From contig NZ_FOTR01000001.1 in assembly GCF_900114645.1 (NCBI RefSeq), positions 558,001 through 622,000 of the forward strand: a stretch of 64,000 nt of DNA, given 5' to 3'. The notes beneath the pieces are model-generated. The model was not told the origin of the DNA. It did no database searches and saw nothing but the letters and a program-made list of their open reading frames with translations. Below are positions 53,859-61,939 of the stretch, piece by piece. The position numbers and the translations under genes are program-made. This DNA is from Gracilibacillus orientalis. GTDB lineage: Bacteria; Bacillota; Bacilli; Bacillales; Amphibacillaceae. Positions within the stretch are counted from its first letter, which is position 1. Each line of letters opens with the position of its first letter.

Positions 53859-54647
53859 TTAATGTGCCATCATCTCATGAGCAATATCATGTCCATCCAT
53901 ATCTGATGGATAGTAGGTAGGCCAGTTTGTAACTTCCTCCAATAAAGCCTCACGATCGTCACCCCAGTACAGGTGATAATGATCAGCTTCAGTCGGATAG
54001 ATACTATGATCACTAAATTGAATGTACTGAGGAAGTCCTTCAGCATCATCTTCTAGTGCAAATATGTATCTTACACCTCTATTTCCTGCTTCATATGTTA
54101 AAATTTCATATCCATCATAGCTGTACTCTCCAGAATTCTCTTCTCCATCTTCATAGAATGTTACTTTATTTCCATCCATTACGATTCGGTCAACCTCTGT
54201 CTCGTATCCCTCATCATAATATTCCTTATATTCTTCTGCTGTCTTATCTCCATCATGTTCTTCCTTGTGTTCAAATACTTCATCAAGCGTTCCATCCAGA
54301 AGATATGGATATACAGATTGCCAGTCTCCTTCCCAATCAGAAAGCGGGCGATCCTCTACTTGGCTGTCTTCAAAATAGCCGGCATAAATATCTTCATCTT
54401 GTTCATGACTATGATCGTGACTGTGTTCATCTTCATCATGTTCGTGTTCATCTTCATGTATGTGATCTTCGCCCTCTGATGTTTGTTCCTCTTCTTCAGA
54501 AGAATTGTCCGTTTCGGCAGCTGCTGAAGATGAATCTGTTTCACCAGCATCAGACTCGTCTTGCGATGACTCTTCATTCTGACACCCTGCTAGTAGCAGA
54601 ATACTGATGGCTAATACACTTAACCCTTTTACAAATAAAATTTTCAC
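53859..54647 (-). CDS. zinT: ZinT-type zinc-binding lipoprotein
   Basis: A 262-residue lipoprotein (signal ending LLLAGC, Cys about 22) with a Ser/Asp/Glu linker. A His/Asp/Glu-rich stretch follows (DHIHEDEHEHDEDEHSHDHS), then a full ZinT/YodA domain (about 90-262) starting SDWEGDWQSVYPYLLDGTLD and holding HYHLYWGD near the end. In most Bacilli this domain is fused to the AdcA/ZnuA binding protein; here it stands alone. It captures zinc outside the cell for an ABC importer encoded elsewhere. Start GTG behind AAAAGGAG. Confidence 0.88.
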   Translation of the reverse strand: MKILFVKGLSVLAISILLLAGCQNEESSQDESDAGETDSSSAAAETDNSSEEEEQTSEGEDHIHEDEHEHDEDEHSHDHSHEQDEDIYAGYFEDSQVEDRPLSDWEGDWQSVYPYLLDGTLDEVFEHKEEHDGDKTAEEYKEYYDEGYETEVDRIVMDGNKVTFYEDGEENSGEYSYDGYEILTYEAGNRGVRYIFALEDDAEGLPQYIQFSDHSIYPTEADHYHLYWGDDREALLEEVTNWPTYYPSDMDGHDIAHEMMAH

Positions 54648-54664
54648 TTTGCTACACTCCTTTT

Positions 54665-54685
54665 AAAACGTAATGGTTACGATTT
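54665..54685. promoter_or_regulatory. Zur box upstream of the zinT-like gene
   Basis: On the minus strand it reads AAATCGTAACCATTACGTTTT, close to the Bacillus Zur operator AAATCGTAATNATTACGATTT. It lies 18 bp before the GTG start, overlapping the expected promoter, so repression by Zur with zinc is very likely. Confidence 0.75.
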
Positions 54686-54774
54686 ATAATTATACATACA
54701 CCTTTTATATTCGTCAAGAAAAAAATGGTATTTATAGCGGGATATAATGGGATATGTGAAACTGTTGAATATTA

Positions 54775-54816
54775 AAAAGCCTATCGCATCACATAAAGTG
54801 ACACAATAGGCTTTTT
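54775..54816 (-). terminator. Terminator after the TM2 gene
   Basis: AAAAAGCCTAT pairs with ATAGGCTTTTT around an inner GTGAC-type stem. It lies 3 bp beyond the stop on the minus strand and has T/A tails on both sides. Confidence 0.75.
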
Positions 54817-54818
54817 CT

Positions 54819-55052
54819 TTATCTAGGATTCCGGCACATTCCCGGAATTAAGAATATATCTATAAATAACCAAATCCATAGCACGACTAATGGAATCCAG
54901 CCAATTAAGAGCCATGTTGTACTCCATCCTACGATTCCAAGTAAGAGTTGGGCAATACCACTACCAACACGACCTGTATAAAAGCGATGCACACCGATTT
55001 GTCCGAAGAAAAACCATAATAAGTATGCAATAGCCAAATTTCTTTCTCTCAT
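54819..55052 (-). CDS. TM2-domain protein
   Basis: A 77-residue protein with two TM helices and the TM2 pattern: YLLWFFFGQIGVHRFYTGR, then GSGIAQLLLGIVGW and a conserved Asp in WLFIDIFLIPGM. The domain is widespread in bacteria and its role is unclear. It is monocistronic with GGAGG upstream. Confidence 0.85.
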   Translation of the reverse strand: MRERNLAIAYLLWFFFGQIGVHRFYTGRVGSGIAQLLLGIVGWSTTWLLIGWIPLVVLWIWLFIDIFLIPGMCRNPR

Positions 55053-55363
55053 ATTAAATCCTCCTGTTTATCATAAACTGCACTTTTCCATTCTAGCATG
55101 CGGATTAATTATAGTATATGTTTAGTGAATTAACATATTTCTAACAGGGAATTTATTAGTTTTTGGATAATATAATAAGTATACTGTGTATATATAGCAC
55201 AAAGAAGTTTTAGAAAATAATAACCGGAGCATAGAATATATATAAATTTTATTTTGCCCGTATCTTTTTATTCCCTCAATTAGTTATATAAGTGAGGGGT
55301 TGCAAAGGAGTGAATGCATTGAATGTTAACAAACGTTTTTCTGCCAATGAAGGAGGTCATCAT

Positions 55364-56011
55364 GTGAAAGGAAAAAGACAGATAAACCAATTATATCCTG
55401 GTCTTAAGAAGTATTCGTATTTTCTTACCAAAAATAAATGGGATGCAGAAGATCTCATCCAGGATACAATGCTAAAAGCCATGCATTATTATCAATCATC
55501 TGATCTAAGCCCAGCACTGTTAAACAAGATTGCTTACCATCAATGGATTGATACAGTAAAAAAAAGAAAGCATGAGATTATAAAAGCTTTGGATGATGAA
55601 TCACAAGAGGACAATGCATGGAAGGCAGACAGATTGATTGATTTGGTGAAGTATATAGTGAATAATTTAACTCCAAAGCAAGCAGTCATTTTCATGCTGA
55701 AAGAAGCATTCAGTTACCAAGCAAAGGAAATTGCTGATTTACTGAATACAACGGAAATGGCGGTCAAATCTACCCTGCACAGAGCAAAAAAAAGAGTTAA
55801 AAATGAGTCCTCTCTTCAATCCGTCGATTCCTTTTGGAGAGAAGAAGAAAAGAAATTATTATATGAACTGCTATACCACTCCCTTCAGGCAGAAGACCCG
55901 GTTATATTAATTGATTGCATTTCAGAAATACCTTCATTGGCAGAAACTCCTAAGCTGACGCAACAAAAACATGCAAGTTCACCTCTCAATATGTATTCTA
56001 TGGCCGCATAG
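55364..56011 (+). CDS. ECF-like sigma factor with C-terminal extension
   Basis: I choose the GTG at 55364 (AAGGAGG 7 nt before), giving 215 residues. Region 2 is [19 protein letters not shown] and [19 protein letters not shown]; region 4 is [20 protein letters not shown] and [11 protein letters not shown] tail of about 60 residues after region 4 is unlike short ECF factors. No anti-sigma gene is adjacent. Instead a ClpP paralogue follows after 16 bp, so control may be proteolytic or at the level of its own promoter. Confidence 0.78.
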   Translation: MKGKRQINQLYPGLKKYSYFLTKNKWDAEDLIQDTMLKAMHYYQSSDLSPALLNKIAYHQWIDTVKKRKHEIIKALDDESQEDNAWKADRLIDLVKYIVNNLTPKQAVIFMLKEAFSYQAKEIADLLNTTEMAVKSTLHRAKKRVKNESSLQSVDSFWREEEKKLLYELLYHSLQAEDPVILIDCISEIPSLAETPKLTQQKHASSPLNMYSMAA

Positions 56012-56027
56012 AAAAGGAGGAAATGTA

Positions 56028-56609
56028 ATGACTACCATTCCATATGTCATTGAACAATCAAGTCACGGGGAACGTTCCTATGATATTTACTCACGTTTGT
56101 TAAAAGATCGAATTATTATCATTGGTGATGAAATTAATGATCAGGTAGCGAATATAGTGACAGCCCAATTACTGTTTTTAGAAGCTGATGATCCTGAAAA
56201 AGATATTTCCATTTATATTAATAGCCCAGGTGGGTCCACTTCAGCAGGATTTTCCATTTTTGATACGATGGAACTTATTAAACCAGATGTTAGAACTATT
56301 TGCACCGGGATCGCCGCATCTTTTGGAGCATTGCTACTTCTTGCGGGGACACAAGGAAAAAGATATGCTCTTCCCAACAGTGAAATTATGCTTCACCAAC
56401 CTATCGGCGGAACTAAAGGGCAGGCAACAGAAATTGAAATTACTGCTCGAAGAATCTTAAAACTCAAAAGCCACATTAACGAAATAATTTCCGAGCGAAC
56501 AGGTCAATCCGTTGAAAAAGTCGCAAAAGATACAGAACGCGACTATTTTCTAAGTGCACAAGAAGCAATGGAGTATGGGATCATCGATCAAATTGTTAAG
56601 AAAAAATGA
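56028..56609 (+). CDS. clpP: ClpP-type serine peptidase (paralogue)
   Basis: A 193-residue ClpP with an intact triad: S98 ([10 protein letters not shown]), H123 (MLHQP) and D172 (TERDYFL). The body is typical ([20 protein letters not shown]), but GIAASFG replaces the usual GMAASMG, so this is likely a second, accessory ClpP rather than the main housekeeping one. The start follows AAAGGAGG. It shares an operon with the sigma factor. Confidence 0.88.
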   Translation: MTTIPYVIEQSSHGERSYDIYSRLLKDRIIIIGDEINDQVANIVTAQLLFLEADDPEKDISIYINSPGGSTSAGFSIFDTMELIKPDVRTICTGIAASFGALLLLAGTQGKRYALPNSEIMLHQPIGGTKGQATEIEITARRILKLKSHINEIISERTGQSVEKVAKDTERDYFLSAQEAMEYGIIDQIVKKK

Positions 56610-56633
56610 TCTGAAATTCCTCCCCCAACAGTA

Positions 56634-56670
56634 ACATCCTGTATTCGTCATTTATTCGAATACAGGATGT
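56634..56670 (+). terminator. Terminator after the sigma/clpP operon
   Basis: ACATCCTGTATTCG and CGAATACAGGATGT form a perfect 14-bp stem with a 9-nt loop, 25 bp after the stop. Two or three T's follow. Confidence 0.7.
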
Positions 56671-56890
56671 TTAAGTGGATGTTAACAATAAACCAATTAT
56701 CATCCAACTCTGCATCCATTTTTCCATTCATCTTTTCAACTAATTTTTTAGACAGATACAGGCCTAACCCACTTGCTTCCGTATTCGTTCTACTGGTTAC
56801 TTCTGTATAAAAACGCATAAACACTTTTTCCACGGCCATTTTACTATCTGGTTTGATATCATTTTCTTCATTCCTATAGATGATAACCAC
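56648..56890 (-). pseudogene. C-terminal remnant of a sensor histidine kinase
   Basis: An 80-residue frame holds only the end of a HATPase domain: VFMRFYTEVTSRTNTEASGL followed by GLYLSKKLVEKMNG (F-box and G2-box). The rest of the kinase is absent upstream, and the tail overlaps the clpP terminator. It is probably a relic. The remaining DNA to 57019 holds nothing I can identify. Confidence 0.6.
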
Positions 56891-57019
56891 TGTACTTTTA
56901 AAGAACTACTCTAATCACTTAAAATGATCAAAAAAATATGTGAGGAAGTAACGTGGCGTATATCAAGAGGAACTTTTACTGTTAGATGGTCTATTTTAAG
57001 AAACATTTTTAACTTTTTT

Positions 57020-57053
57020 GTTCAGCAATCAGACCTATGCCCGATTGCTGAAC
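57020..57053 (-). promoter_or_regulatory. 3' stem-loop after the pectate lyase gene
   Basis: GTTCAGCAATC and GATTGCTGAAC make a perfect 11-bp stem 22 bp after the pectate lyase stop. On the minus strand an A-run, not a T-run, follows, so mRNA end protection is as likely as termination. Confidence 0.45.
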
Positions 57054-57074
57054 AGTTAACACTTATATCCGGTT

Positions 57075-58724
57075 TTATTCCGTTTTTAACCAATCTTTAA
57101 TATTATTATTAATTTTGTTTACTCCTGCGTATTCACTTAGAGTTTCCACAACGCTATTTAATGGAAGTACATTATAAGTATAAGGTAGCTCCTCATTAAA
57201 ATTATATTCGAAGGCAAATGGTTCAGACGGTGGATTCATTTTATCCATATTCTCACTTCCCACGATATGAGAAGACCATGCCCAATTTCCTATTGTTGAT
57301 TTGTCATACCATGTAAATCCTTTGGTAAATAGATTTTCACCATTATTATCCCAACTGCTTCCTTCATAAGTTCCATATTTATTTGTTATGCGGGAGTTTA
57401 CAATTAAATTTCTGTTATAAGCGTCATGGAATAGTTCAGCCCATTGTGCATCCATGTTTTTTGTATCTAATCCTTGAATCTCAGCACCTATAATTGGCTC
57501 GTTGATGTCATGAAATACAGAGGTCTCTGCTGCAATCGAAGCACCATTCCTTGCATTAAGAGCTCGTGAAAGTTTATCTCTTCCGTATTCATGAATAGCG
57601 CTTACATTATCTAAAACATCTTCATGAGTCGAGTTGTCAAGATACAGGTTGTAGGCATGACCACTACCTTGACGAATCATCGGAACTCGCTGTCCAATAT
57701 TGGTATAACGGTTGTAGGCAAGGGTTAATCGAATTCTTTGATTGCCATCTTTATAATTCTTTCCACTACTACTCACATAATCCACATAGTCCTTATCTCC
57801 AGAACCTGTTAAATGCACCTTACTGTGGTATGCTGCATATGCCATGATCTGCTCTTTGGTCGCACCGCCATTACGCATGTTAAAATACACGCTATCGGAA
57901 TCCAGTTCATTTGCATCATATTTCCCTTCCATATACTGGATCGATTGATATATATCACTATCCTCTGGCGGATTCTCATTTGCAGGTAATCCAAATTCAG
58001 ACCAGGAAATAGTAATATTGGAGCCACCGTTCTCCGTATCAATCAATCCGTCCGCACCAATGGAAAATTTACTATGATCGATCCACACATTATTTGCCCC
58101 ATTCACCTTAATAAAAGTCCAACCTACTTCCTTATGTCTTCCAGTGTCATCCCATTGCCACATTCCATCAAAATTAAGATTCCTTAAGACAATATCATTC
58201 GTTGATCTTTGTAAATTTATTTCTACATGCCTAATTGTTTTTCCTTTTTTCGAAAAAATAGTTAATCCATCGACATTATTTATATCTAATTGTGAAACAC
58301 CAGAAGCAGCTAATTTTGGATTAGTAAATCCGTTCATAGGATCTCGATATTCTCTGATAAAGCGATACTTACTAGCTTCTTCTGAACTTAAATTTAATTC
58401 TTTCCATCCTAAATTTAGATCTCTCGCCACTTCAATTACTTTGACACTTCCATTTCCAGCATCCAAAATGGCCTGCAAAAACTCTCGTTCCGTTTTAACT
58501 TTGCGATAATAAGAAGTTCCGATATAGTTGCTTCGGTCATTAACTCCTAATGATGCATAACCAGTTACGGACAGAAAACTATCATCGTAGTCCTTTATAT
58601 TACTTTCTGTGTTTGGTATAGAATCGATTTCTGCTGCATTTGTTACTGTCGTTTCACCCAATAATAATGATGATGTAAAAAAGGCTAGAACCAATAACCA
58701 GATAGTGGTCTTTTTCCAATTCAT
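57075..58724 (-). CDS. Secreted pectate lyase (PL1)
   Basis: The ATG at 58724 follows AGGAGG and gives 549 residues; the longer frame start lacks a site. A signal peptide (about 1-31, ending TNAAE) is followed by a right-handed beta-helix with PL1 marks: NNVWIDHSKFSIGADGLIDT (calcium-binding Asp residues), NITISWSEFG and RVPMIRQGSGHAYNLYLDN with the catalytic RXPXXR Arg. It cleaves polygalacturonate outside the cell by beta-elimination. It is longer than typical 400-residue PL1 enzymes and has extra sequence at both ends. Confidence 0.88.
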   Translation of the reverse strand: MNWKKTTIWLLVLAFFTSSLLLGETTVTNAAEIDSIPNTESNIKDYDDSFLSVTGYASLGVNDRSNYIGTSYYRKVKTEREFLQAILDAGNGSVKVIEVARDLNLGWKELNLSSEEASKYRFIREYRDPMNGFTNPKLAASGVSQLDINNVDGLTIFSKKGKTIRHVEINLQRSTNDIVLRNLNFDGMWQWDDTGRHKEVGWTFIKVNGANNVWIDHSKFSIGADGLIDTENGGSNITISWSEFGLPANENPPEDSDIYQSIQYMEGKYDANELDSDSVYFNMRNGGATKEQIMAYAAYHSKVHLTGSGDKDYVDYVSSSGKNYKDGNQRIRLTLAYNRYTNIGQRVPMIRQGSGHAYNLYLDNSTHEDVLDNVSAIHEYGRDKLSRALNARNGASIAAETSVFHDINEPIIGAEIQGLDTKNMDAQWAELFHDAYNRNLIVNSRITNKYGTYEGSSWDNNGENLFTKGFTWYDKSTIGNWAWSSHIVGSENMDKMNPPSEPFAFEYNFNEELPYTYNVLPLNSVVETLSEYAGVNKINNNIKDWLKTE

Positions 58725-58902
58725 AACATTACCTCCTGTTAATATAAAGTTTAAAATGTATCTCTTAACAATGCTCCAGTGAAATTCTGATGGGCTTTTA
58801 TTATCCCACTTATGTTTGATCATGAACGGAGGCCTGTCTACTTGTTTTTCTCATATATGAGTCATTCCCTTATCTTTCTAACACCTCCTTCTTTTTATAA
58901 AA

Positions 58903-58916
58903 AGAAAACGTTTTCA
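58903..58916. promoter_or_regulatory. cre-like site upstream of the pectate lyase
   Basis: On the minus strand TGAAAACGTTTTCT matches the cre consensus at 13 of 14 positions and contains the symmetric GAAAACGTTTTC core. It lies about 180 bp before the lyase start. Confidence 0.55.
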
Positions 58917-59021
58917 TTAACTGTATTATAGCATGATTTTGTCGATTTCTAATAATGAAATATTGTTGAATAATATTCCTATATTGCTATTCAATGAAGT
59001 TCTGTGATAAATATACTTTCT

Positions 59022-59135
59022 AAGAAAAGCTTAGTGCGCCTGTCTAGAAACGTACTTCAGAATCACGGAGAACAAGTGACGTAATGATAACTTTCGCCCA
59101 AGGGCATAAGGAAGGTTGCGAACCTCTCGCACTTA
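59022..59135. repeat. Truncated copy of the AAGAAAAGC...TAGAAACGTA repeat
   Basis: AAGAAAAGC, then TAGAAACGTA and GAATCACGG-GA occur in the same order as in the element at 34178-34332, but the GGGCGCTT end is degenerate. It is an old copy in the 720-bp gene-free gap behind the pectate lyase promoter. Confidence 0.5.
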
Positions 59136-59210
59136 ATATACATGGCTAGGACAGAAAAATTCGAATATATGACAAAACACGAATATCGAGTTTGATGTTC
59201 ATGTTTGTTG

Positions 59211-59325
59211 TTCCTTGGAAAAGTATCATTCTTCCTTGGAAAAATGAGTATTTCCAAGGAAGAGATAGAGAATTCCAAGGAAGCGGAGCACTTTTCCAAG
59301 GAAGGGAACAAGAATTCAAAGGAAG
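59211..59325. repeat. Six TTCCWWGGAA palindromes phased at 21 bp
   Basis: Units start at 59211, 59232, 59252, 59273, 59294 and 59315 (spacings 21, 20, 21, 21, 21). The first two read TTCCTTGGAA (the second extended by A's), the next three TTCCAAGGAA and the last TTCAAAGGAA, so the orientation flips between units 2 and 3. The linkers differ in sequence while the spacing is held. Confidence 0.75.
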
Positions 59326-59447
59326 AAGCAACAAGTCCAAGAAATAGATCATTGCCCCTATGCAGATGAGAAAGACCCTCACATTCACGAGGGCGGTATT
59401 CAATCTGATTTTCAGTATTAAGTTTATTTTTTGTCCCCCTTCTTTCG

Positions 59448-59606
59448 TCACTCACTTTCATTCTTATATTGTTTAATAAACTCACTAAGAACTAAAACTG
59501 CAACAATAGCCATAACAGCACCATCTATGTAACTGTCGTTAATAAAATTAATTACTGATACAACAATTGATAAAACCAGCGAACACAAAAGAGCTAATTT
59601 GCTCAA
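59448..59606 (-). CDS. Small membrane protein, 52 residues
   Basis: A TTG at 59606 sits 8 nt after AGAGGT. The product has two hydrophobic segments (LALLCSLVLSIVVSVINFI and GAVMAIVAVLVLSEFI) and a charged KQYKNESE end. No family is recognised. The ribosome site and topology support it moderately. Confidence 0.45.
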   Translation of the reverse strand: MSKLALLCSLVLSIVVSVINFINDSYIDGAVMAIVAVLVLSEFIKQYKNESE

Positions 59607-60126
59607 TAATATCAACCTCTGCTTTCTTCATTATACAATCCCTTGAGCAATATAAAAGCAAGTAGTAGCAAACCTTCAGTCCCAGACATATGGTGTTAAA
59701 GCATCAGCAACTGTATTTTAAACTTTATCTGAAGGTCCCATTAAAATTTAAATTATCATGTAAGAGTTTAAGGATTTTTAAATCCAAACATACCAACGAA
59801 CGCAAATAGTGTATTTAAAAATAAAAATAGTACTCCAAGAATAATTAACAATATAGCATCATAGAGTAATGTTTCTATTGTTACAAGAGTTGAATTTTGT
59901 ATTTTTATTATAATCCACCACTCTTCTTAATTTACATTTTTTTCTGATTAAACCTAAAAATGTTACATTATTTATAATAGTATATTAGATTAAGATGAAC
60001 AGGTAAATAAATACATGTTTCTTATAATTTGTTAAGAAATAAGAAAAGTGGATCAAAATGGAGAAGAAAAAATGTAACACATCCGCAAAAAAATATTTAT
60101 CCCCTATTTTAAGTATTCATCCTGCC
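59607..60126. other. Gene-poor AT-rich stretch
   Basis: No convincing gene. A hydrophobic minus-strand frame ending near 59777 (residues such as LLIILGVLFLFLNTLFAFVG) lacks a usable start codon with a ribosome site and may be a remnant. The rest shows no promoter, repeat or RNA structure that I can defend. Confidence 0.4.
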
Positions 60127-60262
60127 TTTTCATTGCCTGAATACCGATTATGCATTTTTAAAAGGGATTCACTCTCCTTTTCCAATGCTCGAATAACGAT
60201 TATACGCTTTTTTAAGGGATTCACTCTCCTTTTCAAGTGTACGAATCCCTATTAACGTTTCG
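60127..60262. repeat. Tandem repeat, period 51-52 bp
   Basis: Three units start at 60127, 60178 and 60230, each beginning TTTTC and containing a CGATTAT- or CCTATTA-type core; the first two end in GGGATTCACTCTCC. The third is partial. Read on the minus strand each unit would encode a Lys/Glu-rich helix (LEKESESLKKAYNRY), but the frame is not kept, so this is either a repeat of intergenic origin or a decayed coiled-coil gene. Confidence 0.6.
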
Positions 60263-60345
60263 CTCTGTTTATATACCTGAGTCTTGATTATTTCTCCTTG
60301 TGTAGTACGTCCCTTTTTTGTTTCCTTTTTTATCAAAATTTTTAG

Positions 60346-60942
60346 CTAATGCGTATTGAATTCGCTCTTTAGAAGCGATTGCTCCACACCTATTGCTAAG
60401 GAATGAAAAATAGGATCAATTGGTGTATTCTTTTGAAATTGACGGAAATAACGATTCAACTGTGTAGATAATAAAATTTTGGGATGGCGTGATTCGAGGT
60501 ATAACGTAAATTCTGAATTAACAAAGACAACTCGAGCTTGAATGGATATGTGAAATCCTAACCCCGATACCAATTGACGCAGTAATGATTCAGATCTCTT
60601 CAATTGAGTTAATGGATCATCGACTTCAACACCTTGTTCCAAGTAGAGCTTGTCCTTTTCATAATAGTATTCGCCTTGATAGTTTTTTACTTCAAATAAA
60701 TGGAGTTGATTGTTAATGATAAGGATACTGTCGATTTGGAAGTAGCGATTTTTGAAGGAAAGGGAAAGGTCTTGTAACATAATGCATTCATCAGGTATTT
60801 TACCAACATAGTCATCCAATAATAATTCGCCTTGATACCCAACTTGGAGCTTGTTATACTTTTTTCTTTCTTCTTTCGATAACAACTTTCTTCTATTTAA
60901 AGCATCATACAATTGTAACTCATACGGTTTATCCCGCCACAT
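60346..60942 (-). CDS. NERD-domain protein
   Basis: A 198-residue protein with a nuclease-related domain: GYQGELLLDDYV, FQIDSILIINNQLHLFEVKN (the D...E.K catalytic-like core) and a C-terminal helical part. NERD proteins resemble restriction endonuclease folds; activity in the family is mostly unproven. It stands alone, with GGAGG upstream of the ATG. Confidence 0.82.
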   Translation of the reverse strand: MWRDKPYELQLYDALNRRKLLSKEERKKYNKLQVGYQGELLLDDYVGKIPDECIMLQDLSLSFKNRYFQIDSILIINNQLHLFEVKNYQGEYYYEKDKLYLEQGVEVDDPLTQLKRSESLLRQLVSGLGFHISIQARVVFVNSEFTLYLESRHPKILLSTQLNRYFRQFQKNTPIDPIFHSLAIGVEQSLLKSEFNTH

Positions 60943-61039
60943 CTTATCAAGCCTCCTTTCTATTAGTCTTGCTCTAAAGATAATAAAAACTATTATGACA
61001 GTCTAGTAGCAAGATAAGCTACGTGATTGCAAAAATAAC

Positions 61040-61220
61040 CACGCCTTAAGATTTCCAGTAAAACCTTGAGGCGTGACTTATATTCAAATCAATTGCTATT
61101 ATTTCAATATCATCACACGTATATTCCTCAATCGTGATGCCCACAAGATCTTTAATAGTCCCAGGGATTGCTTTCATATATGTTTGATTTGATTTCCACT
61201 TCTTGAGCCGAACCAAAGTT
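61040..61220 (-). pseudogene. Possible remnant of a larger gene
   Basis: A minus-strand frame without a start reads LVRLKKWKSNQTYMKAIPGT then IKDLVGITIEEYTCDD and stops at 61047. The phrase resembles a glycosidase trimerisation-type segment (DLVG-EVEEYD), but the match is thin. CACGCCT/AGGCGTG at 61040-61075 could be its old terminator. Confidence 0.25.
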
Positions 61221-61247
61221 ATGAGAAGGTTATCTTATATCAAGAAA

Positions 61248-61685
61248 CTACAACTTTTTATACATAATGGTTTGCAAATCCTGAAAACCAATTCGGTTAT
61301 ATATTTCTTTTGCAAAGTTATTGGCAAACACATTGAGCCTAATCTCTTTAAAACCATAAAGTTTACTGTCTGTTATCGCAGCCTGTAATAATTGCTTGGC
61401 TATGCCTACATTCCGATATTTAGGTAAAACATACAGTTCGTAAATAAATGCATGTGTTTGATTGGTCATATAATCGATGTTTTTTCCCAGCAAAATCCAA
61501 CCAGCAATTTCTTTATTTACATTTTCACATACTAAGTAATATCCGTTTTGTTCAATGGTAAATAGGGCCATTTTCACAGCCTGTTCTTGACTTATAGTAT
61601 CTTCTAATAACGTAGCTTCATTTGCTACATCTTTCGCTTTTGATAAAATAAACTGTACATCTTTATACGTCGCATTCCTAATCAT
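61248..61685 (-). CDS. GNAT-family N-acetyltransferase
   Basis: I use the ATG at 61685 (GAGGGGC upstream), giving 145 residues. The acetyl-CoA motif A is YVLPKYRNVGIAKQLLQAAI and motif B is KEIRLNVFANNFAKEIYNRI then GFQDLQTIMYK. It acetylates a small molecule or protein amine; the substrate is unknown. Confidence 0.85.
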   Translation of the reverse strand: MIRNATYKDVQFILSKAKDVANEATLLEDTISQEQAVKMALFTIEQNGYYLVCENVNKEIAGWILLGKNIDYMTNQTHAFIYELYVLPKYRNVGIAKQLLQAAITDSKLYGFKEIRLNVFANNFAKEIYNRIGFQDLQTIMYKKL

Positions 61686-61828
61686 CTTTACGCCCCTCAA
61701 AAAAAATGTAATATCCATCAGCTAGGGTTTTTATTCACCGTGATAAATCATATGTTATAAATCAATATTTGTTCAGCTATGGCAGAGAAACAGATACACT
61801 GATCTGAAAATATCTTAGCAAAACAATT

Positions 61829-61877
61829 AAAGGCTGCCATCCAAGATATGAAAGGATATCTCAGATAGCAGCCTTTT
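61829..61877 (-). terminator. Terminator downstream of aprX
   Basis: AAAGGCTGC and GCAGCCTTT flank an inner GATAT/ATATC stem. It lies 63 bp past the protease stop on the minus strand, and an AAAGG/CCTTTTG border gives a T-run. Confidence 0.6.
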
Positions 61878-61939
61878 GTTTATAGGAAAAGTTTTTCAGA
61901 TGAAGAATTTAGCGTGAGGTTGACCCATCAAATCTTCAC

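Noticed and set aside
54056-54607. A 183-codon plus-strand frame opposite the zinT-like gene
   Set aside because: Its His/Leu-rich sequence is the antisense shadow of the His/Asp/Glu-rich zinc trap.
59063-59485. Minus-strand frames with repeated SLPWK-like residues
   Set aside because: The pattern is the translation of the 21-bp palindrome array; no ribosome site or known family supports coding.
60058-60255. A 65-codon plus-strand frame with Lys at its start
   Set aside because: It covers the 52-bp tandem repeat; the encoded sequence is not repetitive in frame and matches nothing.
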